Below, piece by piece: positions 1 to 6,008 of a stretch of 12,224 nucleotides of DNA (position 1 is its first letter; every line of letters begins with the position of its first letter). A program made the position numbers and the translations under genes. Origin of the DNA: Bacillota bacterium (GTDB lineage: Bacteria > Bacillota_E > Symbiobacteriia > Symbiobacteriales > Symbiobacteriaceae); NCBI GenBank assembly GCA_003242675.1, contig QGVE01000079.1:1-12224 (forward strand), read 5' to 3'. The notes under the pieces are model-generated. The model saw nothing but the letters and a program-made list of their open reading frames with translations. It had not been told where the DNA came from and ran no database searches.

Positions 1-43
1 GCCGGTCGCCCCTAGAGCGGCCCTGACCGGCCGGGCGACAGCC

Positions 44-63
44 GGCGGGGCCTCCGCCCTTTT
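44..63 (+). terminator. Intrinsic terminator of an off-window upstream gene
   Basis: GGCGG (44-48) pairs with CCGCC (54-58) around a 5-nt loop, and CTTTT follows. This is the classical hairpin plus T-run on the + strand. It sits just before the first gene, so it probably ends a transcript entering from the left. A second inverted repeat, GTCGCCC (5-11) with GGGCGAC (33-39), lies just upstream. Confidence 0.5.
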
Positions 64-97
64 GTGGCGCTATAGCTCTGGCTTTGGAGGGAAGTCC

Positions 98-640
98 TTG
101 CGGGTCATCGAGCATCGACGGCACTCCATGCGCGCCAAGCCTGGTCAGCACCTCTCCCAGCAGGGGGTCGAGTTGGCGCGTGCGCTGGGGGCAGGCCTGG
201 GACCGTTCGACCTGGTGGTGACGAGCAACCTGCCCCGCGCCTACGAGACCGCGATCGCCATGGGGCTCGCGGTGGACGAGCAGGTCCCGTGGCTCTCGCA
301 TCTGCCTGAGGGCTTTGAGGACGAGGTGCCGTGGGATGCGGGCATTGCCCGCATCGCTGCCGTGGCGAGGAGCCTCCCCGAAGGGGTGGCCGCGCAGTTT
401 GCGCGGAAGCTGGCGGCGTTTCACCGCGAGCTCGCCGCCCGGCTGCCCGAGAATGGCCGGGCCTTGGTGATCTCCCACGGCGGCATCGTGGAGGCGAGCG
501 CGGTCGGGTGCAAGCCGGATGAGGACTACACCTCTTGGGGACCCGCGTTCGGCTACTGCGAGGGCGTGCGCGTGTACTTCGCCGGGACCGTCTGCGTGGG
601 AATCGAGCCGCTCCGGGTGAAGGCGAGCGGCCAGGACTGA
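98..640 (+). CDS. Histidine phosphatase family protein (phosphoglycerate-mutase-like fold)
   Basis: A 180-residue protein of the histidine phosphatase (PGM-like) superfamily, probably a cytoplasmic phosphohydrolase of unknown substrate. Near the N-terminus is RRHSMR, with the presumed phospho-accepting His9 after Arg8. A second core arginine is Arg47 in NLPRAYET, and the second catalytic His127 is in ISHGG. These are the expected phosphate-pocket residues in the expected order. The TTG at 98 was chosen because GGAGGG (86-91) lies 6 bases upstream. The frame is open back to a TTG at 62, but that start has no ribosome site and would add an unlikely 12-residue extension. The RHSMR form, rather than RHGE/RHGQT, marks an uncharacterised subgroup rather than a glycolytic mutase. 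No partner gene is obvious. Confidence 0.85.
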   Translation: MRVIEHRRHSMRAKPGQHLSQQGVELARALGAGLGPFDLVVTSNLPRAYETAIAMGLAVDEQVPWLSHLPEGFEDEVPWDAGIARIAAVARSLPEGVAAQFARKLAAFHRELAARLPENGRALVISHGGIVEASAVGCKPDEDYTSWGPAFGYCEGVRVYFAGTVCVGIEPLRVKASGQD

Positions 641-663
641 CGGGCGGACTGGTGCAGCGGGAT

Positions 664-714
664 CACTGGTCTAGGCGGGAGCACTGGTCTTAGCTAGACC
701 AATTGGTCCAATTG
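664..714. promoter_or_regulatory. Cluster of TGGTC/GACCA dyads, probable repressor operators
   Basis: Two direct copies of CACTGGTCT (664-672, 682-690) are followed by an inverted repeat, TGGTCTTAGCTAGACCA (685-701). A perfect 12-bp palindrome, GACCAATTGGTC (697-708), follows, and then a further CCAATTG (708-714). The last dyad abuts and slightly overlaps the -35 box at 712-717. Interlocked dyads at a promoter are typical of dimeric helix-turn-helix regulators. The TGGTC/GACCA half-site resembles operators of FadR-type GntR proteins, but that assignment is inference and no regulator gene is in the window. Confidence 0.6.
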
Positions 715-740
715 ATACAGAAGTTAATGGCAGCTACAAT
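712..740 (+). promoter_or_regulatory. Sigma-A-type promoter for the lipoprotein/hydrolase gene
   Basis: TTGATA (712-717) and TACAAT (735-740) are separated by exactly 17 bp, each one mismatch from the sigma-A consensus. The patch is markedly AT-rich against its surroundings. Transcription should begin near 747, giving a leader of about 45 nt to the ATG at 793. The operator cluster lies directly upstream and touches the -35. Confidence 0.7.
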
Positions 741-792
741 AGAAAAATAAATCCGGCAAACTATTCTGCACCAGAAGGGGGCGGCCGGTCCC

Positions 793-885
793 ATGAGGCG
801 CATCAGGCGGAGCCTCTTCACTGCTGCTGCGCTGGCACTGATCGTGGCTGCGGTGACGGCATGCAGCGCGAAGGAGTCGGTCTAG
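793..885 (+). pseudogene. Lipoprotein signal-peptide segment, separated from its gene by an in-frame TAG
   Basis: ATG at 793, preceded by AAGGGGG (775-781), opens 30 codons that read as a lipoprotein signal peptide. It begins MRRIRRS, has a hydrophobic Ala/Leu/Val stretch, and then a lipobox-like VTAC with Cys24. After SAKESV the frame meets TAG at 883-885. It then continues with no frameshift through VQRDSFTIK into the long frame at 913. The signal peptide and the body (913-2388) therefore look like one gene of 531 codons interrupted by an amber codon at position 31. Possible causes are a nonsense mutation (for example CAG to TAG), a base-call error, or programmed read-through. The clean signal peptide and lipobox make chance unlikely. 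Confidence 0.75.
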
Positions 886-912
886 GTCCAGCGCGACAGC
901 TTCACGATCAAG

Positions 913-2388
913 GTGAACGGGCAGGAAATCCAGGCCGACAACGTCATCGTGGATGACGTGCCCTACGTGTCCCTGGTGGACATGGCGGAGCACCTGGGGC
1001 TGGAGCACGAATGGGACGCCCGCGGGCGCATCGCACAGGTCTGGCGCAAGAGCGAGGCCCGCACCGTCACGCTGGAGGAGAAGGTCGATCCATTCAAGCC
1101 GGTCATCGACCTGACGGTCGTCGGACTGCGCGGGGAGCAGGTGGGCGCGGTTGGCCTCCAGATGGGTTCCGACTGGGTACCGGTGCCGTTTCAGGTCGGC
1201 CTCAACCGGCTGACGATCGGAGAACCTGACGGCACCGCACCGGTCTTGGCGCTGGACCAGCGTTTCACTCTGACGATCTATGCCAAGAACGGCTCCGCCT
1301 ATCGCATCGACTTTGCCACATCCGGCCTGCCCGACCTGACCAGCACGGGCCAGCGGCGCGTCGTCAGGGTGCCCGCCATGCCCGAGAAGGGCTTCCACTG
1401 GCCGTACTTCCTCGTGCTTCCCAGTGATGCGAACAAGAAGGCCAACCAGGGCCACAAGCGCTACCTCGTCGTCGAAACCAACAACACCGGACCCGATGAT
1501 CCGCTGCCCGTGCTGTTGAAAGAAACCCGCCAGGACCTGGAACGCGGGTTCTCCAGCGCAATTGCCGAAGAGCTCTGGAGTCCGCTGCTCATGCCCGCCT
1601 TCCCGAGGCCTCACGTAGCCTGGCATGACGGCACGCAGTGGCGGGTGCTTTACACCCATGCCCTGGACCGGGACACCGCCACGCTGCACCTGGCCTTCGC
1701 CGATCCCCGGACAGCGCGGGCGGCCGAGTCTGCGATCCGCAGTGCGGGCTACACCCCCGAGAGCCTGACGCACCTCGACCGGCAGCTGGCGGCGATGATC
1801 GACCATGCGATCAGCTACTTGAACCAGTATGGTCACAACGTAGAACCGAAGGTCTTCCTCGTGGGGTACTCGGCTTCCGGGACCTTCGTGGACCGCTGTG
1901 CCAACCTGCACCCGCACAAGGTCAAGGCCGTGGCGTCCGGTGCGACGCTGGACGACATGATGCTCCCCCTGGCGAGCTATGGCGGCGAGGACCTGATCTT
2001 CCCCATCGGCACCGCCGACTACCAGGCGATCACGGGACGGCCGTTTGACCTGAACGCCCACAACCAGGTGCCGCGGCTCATCTTCATGGGCGAGGATGAC
2101 ACGAATAACACGCTGCCGTATTCCGACACGTACAGTGACGACGAGCGAGGGATCATCCAGAGGCTGTGGGGGGAGGAGATCCTCCCGCGCGCCAAGCAGC
2201 TCATCGAGCTTTACGGGAAGGCCGGCGGCAAGGGCATCTTCATCCTGGACAAGGGCATGCAGCACTCGATGTCGCAGGAGATGCAGGATTACGTGATCAC
2301 GTTCCTGAAGGCCAACCGCGACGGGGCCGAGCCGGTCTACCCGATGCCCGGCAATCCGGCACACCTGCAGTACACGCTGCACGACTAG
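913..2388 (+). CDS. Alpha/beta hydrolase with N-terminal stalk-like (copper amine oxidase N-type) domain; body of an amber-interrupted lipoprotein gene
   Basis: The long uninterrupted frame, in phase with the signal peptide at 793. Residues 1-50 (numbered from GTG 913) resemble the 'copper amine oxidase N-terminal/stalk' repeat common in secreted Firmicute proteins: VNGQ near the start, then VPYVSL and a short helix leading to EHEWDARGRIAQVW. The C-terminal half is an alpha/beta hydrolase. The nucleophile is Ser320 in GYSASG, the acid is probably Asp395 or Asp396 in GEDDT, and the base is His451 in QHSMS. It is probably an extracytoplasmic, lipid-anchored esterase or carbohydrate/polyester hydrolase; the substrate is unknown. 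GTG 913 has no ribosome site. An AAGGAG at 871-876 points at the TAG/GTC position (883-888), where no start codon exists, so independent translation of the body looks poor. If the TAG is real the gene may be dead or recoded. The hydrolase motifs are intact and show no second lesion, which favours a recent mutation, sequencing error or read-through. Confidence 0.8.
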   Translation: MNGQEIQADNVIVDDVPYVSLVDMAEHLGLEHEWDARGRIAQVWRKSEARTVTLEEKVDPFKPVIDLTVVGLRGEQVGAVGLQMGSDWVPVPFQVGLNRLTIGEPDGTAPVLALDQRFTLTIYAKNGSAYRIDFATSGLPDLTSTGQRRVVRVPAMPEKGFHWPYFLVLPSDANKKANQGHKRYLVVETNNTGPDDPLPVLLKETRQDLERGFSSAIAEELWSPLLMPAFPRPHVAWHDGTQWRVLYTHALDRDTATLHLAFADPRTARAAESAIRSAGYTPESLTHLDRQLAAMIDHAISYLNQYGHNVEPKVFLVGYSASGTFVDRCANLHPHKVKAVASGATLDDMMLPLASYGGEDLIFPIGTADYQAITGRPFDLNAHNQVPRLIFMGEDDTNNTLPYSDTYSDDERGIIQRLWGEEILPRAKQLIELYGKAGGKGIFILDKGMQHSMSQEMQDYVITFLKANRDGAEPVYPMPGNPAHLQYTLHD

Positions 2389-2394
2389 CGCCTC

Positions 2395-2422
2395 GCCGCC
2401 GCCCCCGATCCGGGGTGGCGGC
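2395..2422 (+). terminator. Hairpin after the hydrolase gene, possible terminator
   Basis: GCCGCCGCCCC (2395-2405) pairs with GGGGTGGCGGC (2412-2422) with one G-T wobble and a 6-nt loop, starting 7 bases after the stop codon. No T-run follows, so it is a strong 3' stem but not a canonical intrinsic terminator. Confidence 0.4.
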
Positions 2423-2439
2423 AGCGCGCCTCAGGCCGG

Positions 2440-2468
2440 TAGACAACCCCCGCCCATCTCTGTAAAAT
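2440..2468 (+). promoter_or_regulatory. Sigma-A-type promoter for rimO
   Basis: TAGACA (2440-2445) and TAAAAT (2463-2468) are 17 bp apart, each one base off consensus. The predicted start near 2475 gives a leader of about 68 nt before the TTG of rimO. This promoter lies downstream of the hydrolase stem-loop, so rimO starts a new transcription unit. Confidence 0.65.
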
Positions 2469-2493
2469 AGGTACGTCACGGAGACCCATTCCC

Positions 2494-2523
2494 GAGGCCA
2501 CCGCACGCACCGGCGGCCTCTTT
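2494..2523 (+). promoter_or_regulatory. Leader hairpin upstream of the rimO ribosome site
   Basis: GAGGCC-A-CCG (2494-2503) pairs with CGG-C-GGCCTC (2511-2520), with one A/C mismatch and a 7-nt loop, followed by TTT. It sits inside the predicted rimO leader, 5 bases before AGGAGG. It could be a weak attenuator or a structure that modulates ribosome access; the short T-run makes strong termination unlikely. Confidence 0.35.
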
Positions 2524-2542
2524 CGCATAGGAGGCGACACGC

Positions 2543-4000
2543 TTGACCGACCGCCCGACGATCGCCCTGCCCGGCGCCCAGGTCGCCGGCCGCCCGGTGA
2601 AGGTGGGCTTCATCTCCCTCGGCTGCGCCAAGAACCTGGTGGACACCGAGTCGATGATCGGCCTGCTCCGGCACACCGGATACCAGATCACCAACCAGGC
2701 GGAAGACGCCGATGTCCTGGTCGTCAACACCTGCGGGTTCATCGAAGAGGCGAAGCGGGAGTCCATCGAGGCGATCCTGGAGGCTGCGCAGTACAAGACC
2801 AACGGCAAGTGCCAGGCGCTGGTGGTGGCGGGCTGCATGGTGCCCCGCTACGGCGAGGAGCTGGCCCGGGAGATCCCCGAGATCGATGCGCTGGTGGGCA
2901 CCGCCGACTACCCCCGGATCGGGGAGGTCGTGTCCGGCGTCCTGGCCGGGCGGCGGGTGCAGCAGATCTCCGACCCCGACGCCATCACCGACTGGAACTT
3001 CGAGCGGGTGCTGGCCACCCCGGGCTACACCGCCTACATCAAGATCGCCGAGGGCTGCGACTGCGCGTGCGCGTTCTGCTCCATCCCCCTCATGCGGGGC
3101 CGCCACCGCTCCCGGCCGATCGAGTCGATCCTCGACGAGGCCCGCCGCCTCGCCCAGATGGGCGTGCGGGAGCTGGTGGTCATCTCGCAGGACACCACGT
3201 ACTACGGGCTCGACCTTTACCGCAAGCCGATGCTGGCCAGCCTGCTCAGGGAGCTGGCGAAGGTCGACGGCATCCGCTGGATCCGCATCCACTACTCCTA
3301 CCCGACCCGCATCACCGACGAGCTCATCGAGGTCATCGCCACCGAGCCCAAGGTGCTCCACTACCTGGACATGCCGCTGCAGCACGGGTCCAACCGGGTG
3401 CTGCGCCTCATGAACCGGCCCGCCAACGCCGAGGGCTACCTGCGGCTGGTGCAGAAGCTGCGGGAGGCGGTGCCCGACATCTGCCTGCGCTCCACCTTCA
3501 TCGCGGGCCACCCCGGCGAGACGGAGGAGGACTTCGATATCCTGCTGGACTTCCTCCGGGCCTGCGAGTTCGATCACGTGGGCGTCTTCGCCTACTCGCA
3601 GGAGGAGGGGACGAAGTCCGGGCAGATGGAGCAGATCCCGGAGGAGGTGCGCCTGGCCCGGCGCGATCGCGCGATGGAGGTGCAGCAGGCGATCGCCCGC
3701 AAGCGGAACCAGCTCCAGGTCGGCCGGGAGCTGGAGGTGCTGGTGGAGGGCCGCGCGCCCAAGGGCCGCGGCTGGTTCGTCGGCCGCTGCTACCGGCAGT
3801 CGCCGGGCATCGACGGGGTCGTGCTGTTCCGTGCGCCCGCGGGAGCGGAGCTGAGGCCCGGCGACATGGTGCAGGTGCGGATCACCGGCGTGGAGGACTA
3901 CGACCTGCTGGGCGAGACCGTGGAGCCGTTCACGGTCGACGGGGCCGTGCAGGAGCAGGACCTCATCCTGCCCGTCTTTAACCCCACGCGCCATCAGTAA
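2543..4000 (+). CDS. rimO: Ribosomal protein S12 methylthiotransferase RimO
   Basis: A 485-residue radical-SAM methylthiotransferase of the MiaB/RimO family. RimO adds a methylthio group to the conserved aspartate of ribosomal protein S12. The N-terminal UPF0004 domain begins GFISLGCAKNLVDTE and carries the three cluster-binding cysteines Cys28, Cys64 (NTCGFI) and Cys98 (VAGCMV). The radical-SAM triad CxxxCxxC is Cys172, Cys176 and Cys179, followed by SIPLMRGRHRSRP. The C-terminal ~75 residues form a TRAM domain (GRELEVLVEG...). CAKNLVD and the IPLMRG context favour RimO over MiaB. TTG 2543 is supported by AGGAGG (2529-2534) 8 bases upstream. The protein is longer than the usual ~440 residues because of an N-terminal extension of about 20 residues and a C-terminal tail. 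Cys174 is an extra cysteine inside the triad. Confidence 0.93.
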   Translation: MTDRPTIALPGAQVAGRPVKVGFISLGCAKNLVDTESMIGLLRHTGYQITNQAEDADVLVVNTCGFIEEAKRESIEAILEAAQYKTNGKCQALVVAGCMVPRYGEELAREIPEIDALVGTADYPRIGEVVSGVLAGRRVQQISDPDAITDWNFERVLATPGYTAYIKIAEGCDCACAFCSIPLMRGRHRSRPIESILDEARRLAQMGVRELVVISQDTTYYGLDLYRKPMLASLLRELAKVDGIRWIRIHYSYPTRITDELIEVIATEPKVLHYLDMPLQHGSNRVLRLMNRPANAEGYLRLVQKLREAVPDICLRSTFIAGHPGETEEDFDILLDFLRACEFDHVGVFAYSQEEGTKSGQMEQIPEEVRLARRDRAMEVQQAIARKRNQLQVGRELEVLVEGRAPKGRGWFVGRCYRQSPGIDGVVLFRAPAGAELRPGDMVQVRITGVEDYDLLGETVEPFTVDGAVQEQDLILPVFNPTRHQ

Positions 4001-4009
4001 CTGCAAGAA

Positions 4010-4038
4010 GGGGCCCGGCGCACAGCGCGCCGGGCTTC
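4010..4038 (+). terminator. Stem-loop after rimO, possible terminator
   Basis: GCCCGGCGC (4013-4021) and GCGCCGGGC (4027-4035) form a perfect 9-bp stem with a 5-nt loop. It is extended by two G-T wobbles and a G-C pair to 4010-4038. Only TT directly follows, so termination may be partial. No clear promoter precedes ybaK, so some read-through is plausible. Confidence 0.4.
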
Positions 4039-4066
4039 GCCCATTAGGTGTGAGGAGGCGACCGCC

Positions 4067-4534
4067 GTGAAGACCATCGCCGCCCGGATTCTCGATCAGC
4101 TGAAGATTCCCTACGAACTGGTGGCGTATGCGTGGAGCGAGGAGGAGCTGGACGCCGTCAGCGTGGCCCGGAAGATCGGCCTGCCCCCCGAGCAGGTCTT
4201 CAAGACGCTGGTGCTGCGTGGGGACCGGACGGGCGTCCTGGTCGCCTCGATCCCCGGCAGCGCCGAACTGGACCTGAAGAAGCTGGCGGCCGTGAGCGGC
4301 AACAAGAAGGTGGAGATGGTGCCCGTGAAGGAGATCCAGGGGCTCACCGGCTACGTGCGCGGCGGCGTGTCGCCCCTCGGCATGAAGAGGCAGTACCCGT
4401 ACTACCTGGATGAGACCGCCGAGATCCTCGACCGGCTGGCCGTCAGCGCCGGGCAGCGCGGGCTCCAGCTGGTGCTGAGCGGGCCGGACCTGATCCGGGC
4501 GACGGGACCAAAGCTGGCGGACATCACACGTTGA
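4067..4534 (+). CDS. ybaK: YbaK/EbsC-family aminoacyl-tRNA deacylase (Cys-tRNA(Pro) deacylase)
   Basis: A 155-residue single-domain protein of the YbaK/EbsC family. These are cytoplasmic trans-editing enzymes that hydrolyse misacylated Cys-tRNA(Pro). Diagnostic features are Lys46 in VFKTLV, matching the catalytic lysine of the family, and the VASIPG segment. The pattern DLKKLA...KKVEM and the loop GGVSPLG (99-105) also fit, and the length is typical. GTG 4067 follows a GAGGAGG-type ribosome site by about 9 bases. The gene lies 66 bp after rimO and 22 bp before a small reading frame that overlaps the next peptidase gene. Specificity for Cys-tRNA(Pro), rather than another mischarged tRNA, is inferred from the family only. 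Confidence 0.9.
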   Translation: MKTIAARILDQLKIPYELVAYAWSEEELDAVSVARKIGLPPEQVFKTLVLRGDRTGVLVASIPGSAELDLKKLAAVSGNKKVEMVPVKEIQGLTGYVRGGVSPLGMKRQYPYYLDETAEILDRLAVSAGQRGLQLVLSGPDLIRATGPKLADITR

Positions 4535-4556
4535 GCAGAGCGCCCGGTGGACCGGG

Positions 4557-4679
4557 ATGCATGAGAGGAGTGCCATCCCGCAGCGCCGAATTCGTCCCAC
4601 GGCGGCTCGCAGTGAACTGGCCCGGGCGGCGGCCCGGGCGATGGAGCAGGGACGGCTGCGAAAGGAGATGGCGACATGA
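4557..4679 (+). CDS. Possible 40-residue small protein coupled to the M28 peptidase gene
   Basis: ATG 4557 opens 40 codons ending in TGA at 4677-4679. The stop overlaps the ATG of the M28 gene as ATGA, the usual geometry of translational coupling. The predicted peptide is basic and helix-prone in its second half (ARSELARAAARAMEQGRLRK) and contains no Cys. The second half has codon use like the neighbours; the first half is less GC-biased at third positions. The ribosome site is only a modest GGTGG (4546-4550), and part of it lies in a small dyad, CCCGGT-gg-ACCGGG (4543-4556). I do not recognise a family. It fills most of an otherwise unexplained 141-bp gap. The alternative is a non-coding spacer that happens to be open. 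Confidence 0.42.
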   Translation: MHERSAIPQRRIRPTAARSELARAAARAMEQGRLRKEMAT

Positions 4680-5839
4680 GCAGCGCTTGGACGTACCTGG
4701 AGCGGCTCACCCGGTATCCCCACCGGGCGGTGGGCAGCAGGGAGGAGGCCGCCGCGGCCGAGGAGGCGGCCGGCTGGCTGCGGGAGATGGGCTACAGCGT
4801 GGAGATCCAGCGCTTTCGGGCGCCCCGCGACACGCTCTACATCGGCCCTGCCGTGATCATGGCGGGCTACCTCGTCGCCGGGGCCGTCGCAGCCTGGTGG
4901 CAGCCCTGGGTCGGGCTCCTGCTTGCCGTGCTGCTGCTGATCCCCCTGGTCGGGGAGATGGCCGGCAAGGGGCCGGACCTTGACGTCTATACGCCCAAGG
5001 TCACCTCGCAGAACGTGATCGCCCGGGCGCCCGTGCGGGGCGGCGAGCGGCTGACGATCGTCGTCTCCGGCCACCTCGACACCCAGCACGCCACGTGGCT
5101 CTTCCACCCCCGGATGGCGCCGCACGTGCAGACCTATCTGAACCTCGCCTACGCCTCCCTGGGCCTCATGTTCCTGGGCCTCCTGCTGCGCGCCGTGCTG
5201 CCGGCGGCCGCCTGGCCGCTCTGGATCCTGGCAGTGGGCGGAGTGCTGCTGGCCCTGCACATCGCCTTCCTGCTCGCCTGCGCGCTGACCGGCGGCTACA
5301 TCAACGGCGCCAACGACAATACCACCGGCGCGGCGCTCACGCTCGCCCTGGCGGAGCACTTCGCCCGGCACCCGCTGCCGGGGGTGCGGTTCCACTTCGT
5401 GCTGACCGGAGCCGAAGAGGTGGGCACGCGGGGCATGAAGGCGTTCCTCCGGGCCCACCGGTACGATCCGGCTTCCACCTACTTTGTCAACCTGGACAAC
5501 CTGGGCGGCGGCACCCTGACCTATCTGGAGGGGGAGGGGATGACGCTCTACCACCGGTTCGGCAAGGACCTGGTGGGGCTTGCCCGCGCGATGGCCGCCG
5601 AGCGGCCGGGGCGGGTGAAGGCGCGCCCGAACCTGCTCCTGCCCACCGACGCGATGATCCCCGCCGCGCACGGCTACCAGGCGATCAGCTTCCTGGCGTT
5701 CCTGGAGGACGGGTCGCTGCCCAACTACCACTGGTACACCGACACCCCGGAGAAGGTGGACCGGGAACTCCTGGCCTTCACCGAGGAGTTCATGAAGGAG
5801 TACCTGGCGCGGCTGGCGGCCTCCCGCAGCGCCTCCTGA
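4676..5839 (+). CDS. M28-family zinc metallopeptidase with internal transmembrane segments
   Basis: A 387-residue protein of the M28 (aminopeptidase Y/Q) family. The expected metal and catalytic residues appear in order. These are His133 and Asp135 in SGHLDT, Asp214 in GANDNTTG, the Glu247-Glu248 pair in GAEEVGTRG, Asp274 in NLDN, and His352 in YHWYTD. Two hydrophobic hairpins interrupt the chain: about residues 56-73 with 76-93, and 156-174 with 180-203. The second pair lies between the first metal site (HxD) and the second (GANDN). The enzyme is thus probably membrane-embedded with its active site on one face. AAGGAG (4662-4667) is 8 bases before ATG 4676. It closes the ybaK/small-ORF group and converges on the next gene. 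Substrate unknown; the protease-type fold is clear, but amidohydrolase activity on a non-peptide substrate is possible. Confidence 0.88.
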   Translation: MSSAWTYLERLTRYPHRAVGSREEAAAAEEAAGWLREMGYSVEIQRFRAPRDTLYIGPAVIMAGYLVAGAVAAWWQPWVGLLLAVLLLIPLVGEMAGKGPDLDVYTPKVTSQNVIARAPVRGGERLTIVVSGHLDTQHATWLFHPRMAPHVQTYLNLAYASLGLMFLGLLLRAVLPAAAWPLWILAVGGVLLALHIAFLLACALTGGYINGANDNTTGAALTLALAEHFARHPLPGVRFHFVLTGAEEVGTRGMKAFLRAHRYDPASTYFVNLDNLGGGTLTYLEGEGMTLYHRFGKDLVGLARAMAAERPGRVKARPNLLLPTDAMIPAAHGYQAISFLAFLEDGSLPNYHWYTDTPEKVDRELLAFTEEFMKEYLARLAASRSAS

Positions 5840-5853
5840 ACGGCGGATCGGCG

Positions 5854-5934
5854 GCGAAGGCTTCCCGGGTCGGAGGGCCCCGGGGGCCGAGGTCGCCCGG
5901 GACCGGGGTCGCCTGGGTCCGAGGGCGCCGGGCC
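5854..5934. repeat. Degenerate 16-bp tandem repeat between convergent genes
   Basis: After the M28 stop the sequence repeats with a 16-17-bp period. Unit starts are near 5854, 5870, 5887, 5903 and 5919. The consensus is close to CCGAGGTCGCCCGGGA; examples are CCGAGGTCGCCCGGGA (5887-5902) and CCGGGGTCGCCTGGGT (5903-5918). The first two units are the most diverged. No gene is visible here on either strand that would need it. Confidence 0.55.
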
Positions 5935-5956
5935 CCGCACAGAGGTGATGAATACA

Positions 5957-5990
5957 ACATGCGGCGAGCGGAGTTCCGCCCGCCGCATGT
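5957..5990. terminator. Long hairpin between convergent M28 and RelA/SpoT-domain genes, likely bidirectional terminator
   Basis: ACATGCGGCG (5957-5966) pairs perfectly with CGCCGCATGT (5981-5990). An inner stem, GCGGA (5968-5972) with TCCGC (5975-5979), continues it with one A/C mismatch, giving about 15 bp. On the minus strand it is followed by TGTATTC, which is moderately T-rich, so it best suits termination of the synthetase gene at 6009. It may also stop M28 transcripts. Confidence 0.6.
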
Positions 5991-6008
5991 GCGCGCCTTC
6001 GGATCCGG

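Noticed and set aside
71..76. TATAGC as a -10 box for the first gene
   Set aside because: No -35 at a suitable distance, and it lies too near the ribosome site.
883..885. TAG as a pyrrolysine codon
   Set aside because: Considered for the interrupted lipoprotein, but no pyl gene is in the window and the position just after a lipobox is not catalytic; mutation or error is simpler. Kept only as a test.
724..2382. Long minus-strand frame (about 550 codons) opposite the hydrolase gene
   Set aside because: Arg/His/Val-rich composition without domains or ribosome site; it is the antisense shadow of a gene with clear hydrolase motifs.
2297..5731. Very long minus-strand frame (over 1100 codons) opposite rimO, ybaK and the M28 gene
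   Set aside because: High GC suppresses stop codons. The composition is His/Gly/Leu/Pro-rich with no recognisable motif, while the plus strand has three well-supported genes.
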